Assembly: GCA_002404095.1 (NCBI GenBank)
Contig: DHJA01000169.1
Location: 24,626 to 47,318 of the forward strand
DNA length: 22,693 nt
Direction of reading: 5' to 3'
Origin: Planctomycetaceae bacterium UBA4732
Lineage (GTDB): Bacteria; Planctomycetota; Planctomycetia; Gemmatales; Gemmataceae
The notes beneath the pieces were generated by a model, which was not told the origin of the DNA, did not search any database, and saw only the letters and a program-made list of their open reading frames with translations. Both the position numbers and the translations under genes were made by a program. Shown piece after piece: positions 7,223 through 14,840 of this stretch; positions within the stretch are counted from its first letter, which is position 1; each line of letters starts with the position of its first letter.

Positions 7223-8743
7223 ATGTCGATTCGTTTGCTGTTTGTCGGTTGGCTGGGTCTATCGCTGTTCGCCGCGCCGAAGGCGCCGGCCGGCGAAAAC
7301 GATTCCTGTCCGGCGCAAAAGTGCGACCGTGAAAAGGACGGGACCTATCCCCAGAAGAAGACCGAAAAAGAGCGCGAGATCGAGAGCAAGCTCCACACCA
7401 AGGTGACGCTGAACTTCACCGACGCGCCGCTCAGGCAGGTCATGGACGACTTGCGCGCCTCGTACGGGGTCAACATCTACGTCGATCAGCTGGCGCTGGA
7501 CCAGGAAGGCGTCAGCATGGAACGCCCGGTATCCGTCAAACTGGAGGGCGTTTCGCTCAAATCGGCGCTGAACCTGATCCTGAAACAGGTCCATCTGACC
7601 TACATCATCAAGGACGAAGTGCTTCAGATCACCTCGGAGTCGGCGGCGCGCGGCAGGATGGAGCGCGTCACCTATCAGGTCGCCGATCTGGTCGTTCCGA
7701 TTCCGAACTCGTCCGGCCCGCCGGCCCGGCAGACCGGCGCCAATCCGTACCCGACGGCCTATCCGCCCACGCAGACGTGCGAGGGGCAGCTCATCAAGCT
7801 CATCACGACAACGGTCGAGCCGCGCAGCTGGAGCGAGCTGGGCGGCGCCGGGACCATCTACTATCACCCGCTGACGAAGAGCCTTGTCATTAATCAGACG
7901 CCGGACGTCCAAGACCAGATCCTGGATGTGCTGAATTCGCTGCGGCGGCTGCAGAAGCAGGAAGTGGTCCTAGAAGTGAGTTTTCTCTCGGTGGACGAGA
8001 CAGTCGCGGATCGTTTAATCGCGGAATTCAAAGGCAAGGAGGAAGTCAAGCTTGTCGCCGCCTCCGATACGCCACTGCGGATGTCGTTCCTCAACGACGC
8101 CGAGCGGTCCCGCCTGCTGGAAGTCGTCCAACGGGATCGCCGTGCCAACATCATGCAGACGCCCAACGTGACGACGTTCAGCGGCCAGTCCTCGACCAAC
8201 GAGGTTATTGAGCAAAAGTCGTTCGTTACGAGCGTGGATATTCGCACCTCCTCGGACGGCAACCCAATCTTCCAGCCCGTCGTTGAGGAGATTCCCGTCG
8301 GAATGCGCATGACGGCGCGGCCAGTCATCTCAGCCGACCGGCGTACAATAAACGTGCGCCTGAGCATTAACCTGAGCAAGCTGGATGATCCTGAGTGCGA
8401 TTTAAGTGCAATCGAGTTGCACCCCGCGCTGGCCGGCGAAGGCGGCGAGCCGTCACCGACATTTACCCAACTGCTCCAGCATCCCCGCATCTCCAGGTTT
8501 GGCCTGGACGGCGCCTTCACGATCCCCGACGGCGGTACGGCTCTGATCAGCGGTTGGAAGCGCGAACACGGAGTCCGAACGGAAACCGGCTTGCCGATGT
8601 TAACCGACATTCCGTATCTCGGCGAATTCTTCAAAGATGTCCGCTATACCCGCGAAAAAGAATGCGTACTCATGCTGGTGACGCCGCGCGCCTTCGTGGT
8701 GGAAGAGAAGGAGGTGAAGTGCGGCGGCTTGGACGGGGAGTAG
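7223..8743 (+). CDS. Secretin-family protein (type II/III secretion or type IV pilus secretin-like)
   Basis: A 506-residue exported protein. GGAGG ends 5 nt before the ATG. Residues 1-23 form a signal peptide. A charged linker with two Cys (30 and 34) precedes an STN/secretin N-terminal-like domain (about 58-137, KVTLNFTDAPLRQVMDDL). An N1-like domain follows at about 188-245. The secretin beta-domain covers about 246-492 and ends with the signature PMLTDIPYLGEFFKDVRYT (458-476) and LMLVTPRAFV. Secretins form outer-membrane ring channels. Full-length GspD or PilQ proteins have more N-domains, and no other secretion or pilus genes are nearby, so this is one of the short stand-alone secretin-like proteins common in planctomycetes; partners are unknown. 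A tight hairpin and the GH5 gene follow on the same strand. Confidence 0.9.
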   Translation: MSIRLLFVGWLGLSLFAAPKAPAGENDSCPAQKCDREKDGTYPQKKTEKEREIESKLHTKVTLNFTDAPLRQVMDDLRASYGVNIYVDQLALDQEGVSMERPVSVKLEGVSLKSALNLILKQVHLTYIIKDEVLQITSESAARGRMERVTYQVADLVVPIPNSSGPPARQTGANPYPTAYPPTQTCEGQLIKLITTTVEPRSWSELGGAGTIYYHPLTKSLVINQTPDVQDQILDVLNSLRRLQKQEVVLEVSFLSVDETVADRLIAEFKGKEEVKLVAASDTPLRMSFLNDAERSRLLEVVQRDRRANIMQTPNVTTFSGQSSTNEVIEQKSFVTSVDIRTSSDGNPIFQPVVEEIPVGMRMTARPVISADRRTINVRLSINLSKLDDPECDLSAIELHPALAGEGGEPSPTFTQLLQHPRISRFGLDGAFTIPDGGTALISGWKREHGVRTETGLPMLTDIPYLGEFFKDVRYTREKECVLMLVTPRAFVVEEKEVKCGGLDGE

Positions 8744-8759
8744 CCAGGAGTGAACGCCT

Positions 8760-8789
8760 CTCGTTCCCGAACAGGAGTTCGGGAACGAG
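8760..8789. repeat. Perfect 13-bp inverted repeat with AGGA loop (REP-like or terminator)
   Basis: CTCGTTCCCGAAC (8760-8772) and GTTCGGGAACGAG (8777-8789) pair perfectly around AGGA, starting 16 nt after the secretin stop codon. The stem is stable enough to end transcription, but a GC-rich sequence rather than a T-run follows. The GTTCCC...GGGAAC form resembles dispersed extragenic palindromes of many bacteria; that resemblance is from memory and there is only one copy here. Confidence 0.75.
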
Positions 8790-8870
8790 CGGGGACGCCC
8801 CCGCAACTGGCGCCGGCAGTCCGCCTACAATAGCGCGGCCACGCATACAACCACCATTGAGGACCAACCA

Positions 8871-9863
8871 ATGCTCGCTTCGCTCCTACTCGCCGCCGCG
8901 CTCGCGCCGTCGGCCGACGCCCGGCCCGACATCGCCGCCGCCAACAAGATCCTGGGCCGCGGCATGAACCTGGGCAACGCCCTTGACGCCCCGACCGAGG
9001 GCGCCTGGGGCATGAAGATCGAACCCGAATACCTCAAGGCGATCAAGGCGGCCGGCTTCGACTCCGTGCGCGTGCCGGTCAAGTGGTCCGCCCATGCCGC
9101 CGCCGACGCCCCCTACGCCATCGACCCCGACTTCTTCCGCCGCATCGACGAGGTGCTAGACCTGGCCGAAGCGAATCGTCTCAATGTGGTACTCGACCTC
9201 CACCATTATGACGGTATGGACGAAGCCCCCGACAAGAATCTGCCGCGGCTCGTCGGCCTCTGGAAGCAGATCGCCAGCCGCTATCGGGGCCGGCCGGCGT
9301 CGGTCTTCTTCGAGCTGGACAACGAGCCGCACAACAAGCTGACCGAGGCGAAGTGGAACGAGGTCATCCCGCCGGTGCTGGCCGAAGTGCGCAAGACCAA
9401 CCCGACGCGGCCGGTTATCGTCGGCCCCGCCATGTGGAACGGCATCGGGTCGCTACGGAAACTGAAACTGCCCGACGATCCCAACCTTATCGTCACGGTC
9501 CACTATTACAGCCCGTTCGAGTTCACGCACCAGGGCGCCGAGTTCGCTCCGCCGAAAGTACGCGACCGCACCGGCCTGACCTGGGTTGGAAACGACGCGC
9601 AGACGGCGGCGCTCCGGACGGACTTCGACGCCGCGGCCCAATGGGCGAAGGAAAACAATCGACCGGTCTACCTCGGCGAGTTCGGCTCTTATTCCAAGGC
9701 GGACATGGACAGCCGGGGCCGGTGGACGCGGGCGGTAGTGCATGAGGCGGAGGCGCGGGGCTTCAGCTGGGCCTACTGGGAGTTCGGCGCCGGCTTCGGC
9801 GCTTATGACCGCGACAAGAAACAGTGGCGCCAACCGCTGCTGGACGCGCTGATGCAAAAATGA
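8871..9863 (+). CDS. Exported glycoside hydrolase family 5 (cellulase-like)
   Basis: A 330-residue retaining glycosidase of the GH5 clan. TGAGGA lies 7 nt before the ATG. A short signal peptide ends near residue 18 (ADA-RP), so the enzyme is exported. GRGMNLGNALDAP (29-41) and RVPVKW (67-72) are the typical early strands; LDLHHY (108-113) holds the conserved His pair. The acid/base is Glu152 in ELDNEP and the nucleophile is Glu270 in YLGEFG. His211-Tyr212 and Trp303 fit the substrate cleft. It is a single catalytic domain without a carbohydrate-binding module. The likely substrate is a beta-1,4-glucan or mannan; the sequence alone does not decide. The gene lies downstream of the secretin-like gene but behind a hairpin, and a large inverted repeat closes it on the 3' side. 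Confidence 0.94.
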   Translation: MLASLLLAAALAPSADARPDIAAANKILGRGMNLGNALDAPTEGAWGMKIEPEYLKAIKAAGFDSVRVPVKWSAHAAADAPYAIDPDFFRRIDEVLDLAEANRLNVVLDLHHYDGMDEAPDKNLPRLVGLWKQIASRYRGRPASVFFELDNEPHNKLTEAKWNEVIPPVLAEVRKTNPTRPVIVGPAMWNGIGSLRKLKLPDDPNLIVTVHYYSPFEFTHQGAEFAPPKVRDRTGLTWVGNDAQTAALRTDFDAAAQWAKENNRPVYLGEFGSYSKADMDSRGRWTRAVVHEAEARGFSWAYWEFGAGFGAYDRDKKQWRQPLLDALMQK

Positions 9864-9871
9864 ACTTCCAG

Positions 9872-9937
9872 CCTACAAGCCTGAAGCGCAAGCGAAGGAT
9901 TTCGTCAAAACCTTCGCTTGCGCTTCAGGCTTGTGGG
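9872..9937. terminator. Long inverted repeat between convergent genes, likely bidirectional terminator
   Basis: A perfect 24-bp stem (9875-9898 with 9911-9934), extended by two more pairs beyond one mismatch, encloses a 12-nt loop ending in AAAA. It sits in the 86-nt gap between the stops of the GH5 gene (+) and the tricorn gene (-), where a two-way terminator is expected. The stem core contains CTGAAGCGCAAGCGAAGG. Its length exceeds an ordinary terminator, so it may also be a dispersed repeat. Confidence 0.75.
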
Positions 9938-9949
9938 CCAAAAAGCTTA

Positions 9950-12900
9950 TTACCTCTTCGGATACGGCGGCCGCGGCGGGATGTCTTTCTCCTGCGTCTT
10001 GAGTTCCTCCTTTAAGACGGCAATCGCCTTATCGAGTTGCTGGTCATCGCCCGCCCACTCCGTCGCCGGGTCGTTATCTACCACAATGTCGGGATCGACG
10101 CCGTGGCCTTCGATGATCCACTTCTTGCCGTCCACATCGTAGCGCGAAAACTCCGGCTTGCGCAGATCGCCGCCGTCCACTATCGGCAGTGAGCCGCGAA
10201 TGCCGACCACGCCGCCCCAACTTCGCCTGCCGATCAATTTGCCCAGGTGATGCGCGCGGAAGCGGTAAGGGAAAATGTCGCCGTCGGACGCCGAGAACTC
10301 GTTCATCAGGCAGACCTTCGGCCCCCAGATCATGGCCGGCGGGCTGGTCTGCGGGATGCCGTTGCGCGCGATGGTAATCATGTCGATCTGCCGGGCCAGG
10401 CGCTCGATCAGCATCGGTGAGACGTTGCCGCCGCCGTTGCCGCGCACGTCGAGGATCAGCGCTTTCTTACGCACTTGCGGATAGAAGTGCTTGGCGAACT
10501 CGTCCAGGCCGGTTGACAGCATTTCGGGAACGTGAATGTAGCCCACCTTGCCGCCCGTGGCGTCGCTCACCTTCTTGGTATTGCCCTCAACCCAATCGTG
10601 ATAATAGAGGTCCGCTTCGGTGGCGACCGGCACAACCACTGTCTCATGCGCCCCCTGCTCCTTCGGCTCCACGTTGACCTTGAGCGTCACCTGCTTGCCG
10701 GCCGTGTCAATTAGCGCTTGGTAGATATTGGGCATCTCATCAGTCGGTTTACCGTTCACCGCGAGGATATAGTCGCCCTCCTTGGCGTCCACGCCGATGT
10801 CGGTCAGCGGCGAACGTAGCTTCGCATCGCCGCCCTCGCCATGTAGCACTTTGACGATCTTATAAAACCCTGTGGCGGGGTCGCGCTTCAACTCCGCCCC
10901 GAGCAGGCCCATCGGAATCCGCGCGGGATGCGGATAGTCGCCGCCGCCGACGTAGCAGTGGCCGCAATTCAACTCGCCGATCATCTCGCCGATGATGTAG
11001 GTCAGATCCTCGCGGTTGTTGACGTATTTCACCAGCGGCGCGTATTTCGCCCCTACCGCCTTCCAGTCCACGCCGTGCATGTCGGGGTCGTAGAAGAAAT
11101 CGCGTTCCTGCCGCCAGCATTCGTTAAAAATCTGTTGCCCCTCCATACGTCGGTCGAGCTTCATCTCCATTGCGGACAGATTAAGCGGTTCATTGACCGT
11201 CACGGCGCCCTTCGGCAGATCGATAATGCCGTACTTATGGTCTTGCAACACGATCATCTTCTTGCCGTCGGCGGAAATCTGGAAGCCGTCCACAGAGCCG
11301 AGAGCGGTCTCCTTACGCGCCGCCAAATCGTACATCTGGAAGGCCGGCTTCGAGTCCTTCGTGCCTTGCCGGATGTAGTACACCGTTGCGCCGACGGAGG
11401 CGAGACTGCGGTATTCTCCCGGCGCGACCGGGATTTCCACGATGCGCTCGGCCAGTCCTTCGGGATCGACCTTGTTCACTGCGTCCTTCGTCTCGGCGGG
11501 TTTGGCTTCGCCGACTTCATCGTCCTTCGGCTTGAACGGCGACGGTGTGCCGCGGGCCAGCGTCACAAGGTAAATGCGGGCCATGTCCTTGTAGGTAAAG
11601 TCAAATTCCGTATCGCCGTAGGTGGGATTAAAGTCTCGATTCGAGATAAAAAATAGGTACTTACCGTCGCCGCTGAAAGCGGGGCCGTAGGAGCCGTACC
11701 AGGGATCGGTGACGGCGTAGGTCTTATTCTGGTCGAGAGAGAAGAGGTAAACGCGCGCCATGCCGTCGGCCTCTTCCTGGGAATACGCGATCCATTTGCC
11801 GTCGGGCGACCAGACGGCGTCGCGGATTTCCCAGGCTTTCGCCTCGGCGGCCAACAGGACCGCCTTCGTTTCCACGTTGACGTACTGGAGCCGCAGTTTT
11901 TTGTCGCCCCACAGGATCTTCTTTGAATCGGACGACCAGGAGATATCATATTTATAAGTATCGCCATTATCGGTCAATCGACGAGCCGGCCCTTTGCCGT
12001 CGCTCGGAACGACGTAGACTTCGTCCTCGCTGCTGAGGTCGGAAATGTAGGCGATCGACTTGCCGTCGGGCGACCAGACCGCGTTGCGTTCGTGGACGCC
12101 GGAGGTGTTGGTCAGGTTGCGCGTCGGGCCGGATTGGGCCGGCACGGTGAACACCTCGCCGCGCGCACCGAAGACGGCGCGCTTGCCGTCCGGCGAAACT
12201 CCATACTCCGTGACGTTCTTATCGACGTGAACGATTCCTGGTCGCGATCCCACCTGGTCTTCAGAGATGCGCACCGGCACCCCCGCGGTTTTTTCCGTAG
12301 CCAGGTCGTAGCGGTAGAGCCAGCCGCCGTTTTCAAAGACGATGGCATTGTCGCCAAGCGACGGAAACTTCACGTCGAAGTCGGTGAACTGCGTGAGCTG
12401 CTTGGCCGTCTTGTCGCCGGCGGCCTGGACGTAAAGGTTCATCCGCTTGTGAGCGTCACGGTCGGAGAGGAAGTAAATCTTGTCGCCGCTCCACATGGGA
12501 ATGATGTTCTGAGGATGCACGTCGGCCGGTTCGTCCGGGTCGGAAACGTCGCGCGATCCGGCGGTGAAATCTTCGGTCTTTTTCGTCTCAAAATCGTAGA
12601 TCCACACGTCGTCGGCCATACCGCCGCGATAGCGCTTCCAGGTGCGAAACTCGCGGAAGACGCGGTTGTAGGCCAACTTTTTCCCGTCGGGCGAATAGGA
12701 GCAGAAGCCGCCGCGCGGCAACGGCAACTCTTCCGGCATCCCGCCATCGAGGGAAACCGTATAAAGTTGACCGATAAAGTCGTTGAACGAGCGCATGCGC
12801 GAGCGGAAGAGGATGCGCTTGCCGTCGGGCGACCAGCCCATGACGATGTTGTTCGGCCCCATGCGGTCGCCAACGTCGTCGCGGTTGAGCGTGGCGGTGT

Positions 12901-13222
12901 AGGTGAGGCGGCGCGGCGACCCGCCCTCGGCCGGCATGACGTAGACCTCGGTATTGCCGTCGTATTGGCCGGTGAAGGCGATCTGTTTACCGTCCGACGA
13001 GAAGCGGGCGAACATCTCGAAGCCGTCGTGGCTGGTAAGGCGGCGGGCGGTGCCGCCGGTTGCCGGTACGGTATAGAGATCGCCGGCGTAAGTGAAGACG
13101 ATTTGGTCGCCGTGGATGGCGGGGAAGCGCAGCAGCCGCGCCGTGCCCGCGGCATCCGGTTCGGCGGCGGCAATGCCGCCGATCAGGCTGAAACCAGCCG
13201 CGAGACTAGCCCAGAAACGCAT
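9950..13222 (-). CDS. Tricorn protease homologue (PD40 propellers, PDZ, S41-type protease)
   Basis: A 1090-residue exported protease. The start at 13222 has GGAGG 5 nt upstream; an ATG 12 nt earlier overlaps that site. Residues 1-20 form a signal peptide ending in IAAAEP, so it acts in the periplasm or paryphoplasm, unlike cytosolic archaeal tricorn. About residues 25-640 carry many PD40 propeller blades recognisable by repeated WSPDGK or related motifs. A helical region and a C1-like segment lead to GELNCGHCYV with catalytic His755; a PDZ domain follows (about 770-850), then the S41-like core with NEFSASDGD, whose Ser979 is the nucleophile, preceding IGRRSWGGVVG. Family role: degradation of peptides to short products. 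The residue before the catalytic His is Gly where archaeal tricorn has Ser. Cotranscription with queF is uncertain because of the repeat between them. Confidence 0.93.
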   Translation of the reverse strand: MRFWASLAAGFSLIGGIAAAEPDAAGTARLLRFPAIHGDQIVFTYAGDLYTVPATGGTARRLTSHDGFEMFARFSSDGKQIAFTGQYDGNTEVYVMPAEGGSPRRLTYTATLNRDDVGDRMGPNNIVMGWSPDGKRILFRSRMRSFNDFIGQLYTVSLDGGMPEELPLPRGGFCSYSPDGKKLAYNRVFREFRTWKRYRGGMADDVWIYDFETKKTEDFTAGSRDVSDPDEPADVHPQNIIPMWSGDKIYFLSDRDAHKRMNLYVQAAGDKTAKQLTQFTDFDVKFPSLGDNAIVFENGGWLYRYDLATEKTAGVPVRISEDQVGSRPGIVHVDKNVTEYGVSPDGKRAVFGARGEVFTVPAQSGPTRNLTNTSGVHERNAVWSPDGKSIAYISDLSSEDEVYVVPSDGKGPARRLTDNGDTYKYDISWSSDSKKILWGDKKLRLQYVNVETKAVLLAAEAKAWEIRDAVWSPDGKWIAYSQEEADGMARVYLFSLDQNKTYAVTDPWYGSYGPAFSGDGKYLFFISNRDFNPTYGDTEFDFTYKDMARIYLVTLARGTPSPFKPKDDEVGEAKPAETKDAVNKVDPEGLAERIVEIPVAPGEYRSLASVGATVYYIRQGTKDSKPAFQMYDLAARKETALGSVDGFQISADGKKMIVLQDHKYGIIDLPKGAVTVNEPLNLSAMEMKLDRRMEGQQIFNECWRQERDFFYDPDMHGVDWKAVGAKYAPLVKYVNNREDLTYIIGEMIGELNCGHCYVGGGDYPHPARIPMGLLGAELKRDPATGFYKIVKVLHGEGGDAKLRSPLTDIGVDAKEGDYILAVNGKPTDEMPNIYQALIDTAGKQVTLKVNVEPKEQGAHETVVVPVATEADLYYHDWVEGNTKKVSDATGGKVGYIHVPEMLSTGLDEFAKHFYPQVRKKALILDVRGNGGGNVSPMLIERLARQIDMITIARNGIPQTSPPAMIWGPKVCLMNEFSASDGDIFPYRFRAHHLGKLIGRRSWGGVVGIRGSLPIVDGGDLRKPEFSRYDVDGKKWIIEGHGVDPDIVVDNDPATEWAGDDQQLDKAIAVLKEELKTQEKDIPPRPPYPKR

Positions 13223-13275
13223 GAGAGCCTCCATGAAAAAGGTTCAGCATGATCTTATTAAGTTCGGTCCCGAAT

Positions 13276-13364
13276 TAGGCGAACGGCCGGCGTGAGCCGG
13301 CTGGTACAGGATGCTGTCGCCGACAGAATGACGCACCAGCCGGCTCACGCCGGCCGTTCGCCTA
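13276..13364. repeat. 30-bp perfect inverted repeat (REP doublet-like)
   Basis: Arms 13276-13305 and 13335-13364 are perfect reverse complements over 30 bases and enclose a 29-nt centre that itself folds (CTGTC-GCC-GACAG). Each arm also contains an internal palindrome, GCCGGC...GCCGGC. It lies in the 156-nt gap between queF and the tricorn gene. The arm core GCGAACGGCCGGCGTGAGCC recurs with one change at 22660-22679, so it belongs to a dispersed family. Confidence 0.88.
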
Positions 13365-13378
13365 TTTCCAGAGGATTT

Positions 13379-13783
13379 TCAGGGCGTTTTTGCATCATAC
13401 AAACAGGACACGGTGGTGGTGATGCCGCCGCGCGGCGTAAACGCGCCGACCACGCGACATCGCGCGGGATGACATGCTGCGACGAAGTCGTCCAGAAGGC
13501 GGTTGACCACGGTTTCGTAAAAGGCGCCCTGAGTACGGTAGCGCTGTAAGTAGAGCTTGAGCGCCTTCAACTCGACGCAAAGAAGCCCGGGGGTGTAGGT
13601 GAAAGTAATGGTCCCGAAGTCCGGCTGGCCGGTCTTGGGGCAGAGCGATGTGAACTCGGGGCAGACAATTTCGATAGTGTAGTCGCGGCCGGGGTTGGGG
13701 TTGGCGAAGGTTTCCAATTGGTTGGCGGACGGTGCGTCGAGCAGGGACACGGACTTTTCCTCGGGAGTGGACAGGTGTTCCAT
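13379..13783 (-). CDS. queF: NADPH-dependent 7-cyano-7-deazaguanine (preQ0) reductase, short type
   Basis: A 134-residue cytoplasmic enzyme that reduces preQ0 to preQ1 in queuosine synthesis for tRNA wobble modification. It has the length of the unimodular (Bacillus-type) QueF. The motif FTSLCPKTGQPDFG holds the catalytic Cys48 that forms the thioimide with the nitrile, and Asp55 as proton donor. VELKALKLYLQRYR (about 70-83) is the family NADPH-binding motif, with the substrate-binding Glu71. The ATG at 13783 is taken as start; a TTG immediately precedes it in frame. No clear Shine-Dalgarno sequence is visible. No queC, queD or queE gene is in the window. Its first bases overlap the probable start of the divergent aldo/keto reductase gene. 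Confidence 0.96.
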   Translation of the reverse strand: MEHLSTPEEKSVSLLDAPSANQLETFANPNPGRDYTIEIVCPEFTSLCPKTGQPDFGTITFTYTPGLLCVELKALKLYLQRYRTQGAFYETVVNRLLDDFVAACHPARCRVVGAFTPRGGITTTVSCLYDAKTP

Positions 13784-14785
13784 CAAACAACTGAGTTTAA
13801 TCTAGGGGAAGCAGTCGTCGGCCGCAAGCGTCTCGGCCTTGGCTTGGCGGCGCTGGGCCGGCCGGGTTACATCAACCTGGGCCACGCCGCCGACCTGCGT
13901 CACGACTACGACATGGCGGCGATGGAAGCGAGAGCGCACGCCGTCCTCGACGCGGCCTGGGCTGGCGGCGTGCGCTATTTCGACGCGGCTCGTTCTTATG
14001 GAGCGGCGGAGCAATTCCTCGCTTCCTGGCTGGCGTCGCGTCGGATCTCGCCGGAAGACGCCGTCGTCGCCTCGAAATGGGGCTACACCTACACGGCCGG
14101 CTGGAAGATCGAAGCCGAGAAACATGAGATCAAAGATCACTCATTGCCGGTATTAATGCGCCAGAGCACGGAAAGCCGGGATTTGCTCGGTACGCATCTG
14201 GACCTCTACCAGATTCATTCGGCCACATTGGAGAGCGGCGTATTGGATGATCGCGCGGTGCTAACCGAACTGGTGCGAATGCGCTCCACGACGGGCCTCA
14301 AGATTGGCCTCACGCTCAGCGGCCCGCGCCAGGCGGATACATTGCGGCGGGCGCAGAATGTGGAGATCGACGGCCAACGCGTTTTCGACTGTGTACAAGC
14401 GACATGGAACCTGTTGGAAACGTCGGCCGGCCCGGCGTTGCAGACGGCCCACGACGCGGGCATGGGCATGATCGTCAAGGAGGCTTTGGCGAATGGCCGA
14501 TTGACTGCGCGCAATCAAAACGCGGCATTTGCGGAAAAACGCCGACTGTTAGAGGCGGAGGCGAACCGGCTGGCAACAACGCCGGACGCGCTGGCTCTCG
14601 CGGCGGTGCTGGCGCAGTCGTGGGCGGACGTGGTGTTGAGCGGGGCCGCGACGGTGGAACAGTTGCAATCGAACCTTGGAGCGATGGCGGTGGTATGGGA
14701 TGAGGAAGCCGGGCGAAGGCTAAACGCCTTGAGCGAAGAGCCGTCGCAGTATTGGGGTACACGCGGTGCGCTGGCGTGGAATTAG
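13775..14785 (+). CDS. Aldo/keto reductase
   Basis: A 336-residue NAD(P)H-dependent oxidoreductase with an (alpha/beta)8 barrel. I chose the GTG at 13775 as start: GGGAG lies about 7 nt upstream, and the residues EFNLGEAVVGRKRLGLG that follow align without gaps to the N-terminal hairpin of the family, so the start must lie upstream of them; no ATG is available there. The catalytic tetrad is visible as Asp70 and Tyr75 (FDAARSYG), Lys101 (ASKWGY) and His148 (YQIHSA). The stretch RLGLGLAALGRPGYINLGH resembles a subgroup I associate with planctomycetes. Substrate unknown. The start overlaps that of queF by 9 nt head to head. A GC-rich hairpin follows the stop. Confidence 0.88.
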   Translation: MFHQTTEFNLGEAVVGRKRLGLGLAALGRPGYINLGHAADLRHDYDMAAMEARAHAVLDAAWAGGVRYFDAARSYGAAEQFLASWLASRRISPEDAVVASKWGYTYTAGWKIEAEKHEIKDHSLPVLMRQSTESRDLLGTHLDLYQIHSATLESGVLDDRAVLTELVRMRSTTGLKIGLTLSGPRQADTLRRAQNVEIDGQRVFDCVQATWNLLETSAGPALQTAHDAGMGMIVKEALANGRLTARNQNAAFAEKRRLLEAEANRLATTPDALALAAVLAQSWADVVLSGAATVEQLQSNLGAMAVVWDEEAGRRLNALSEEPSQYWGTRGALAWN

Positions 14786-14813
14786 TGGCGAAGTAACCTT
14801 TCAGGCGAGCCGG

Positions 14814-14829
14814 GGGTGGAGAGCCACCC
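14814..14829. terminator. Short GC-rich hairpin between convergent genes
   Basis: GGGTGG (14814-14819) and CCACCC (14824-14829) pair around AGAG, with further CC/GG pairing if two G residues bulge. It lies between the convergent stops at 14785 and 14841. No T-run follows, so a terminator role is only plausible. Confidence 0.4.
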
Positions 14830-14840
14830 GGAGGCCGGCG

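Noticed and set aside
10928..11656. Plus-strand open frame of 242 codons opposite the tricorn gene
   Set aside because: Shadow of the tricorn coding sequence; no motif and no ribosome-binding site of note.
12092..13252. Long plus-strand open frame (386 codons) opposite the tricorn gene
   Set aside because: It is a shadow of a GC-rich gene on the other strand. The minus-strand protein has clear PD40 motifs, signal peptide and protease residues; the plus-strand translation shows no domain.
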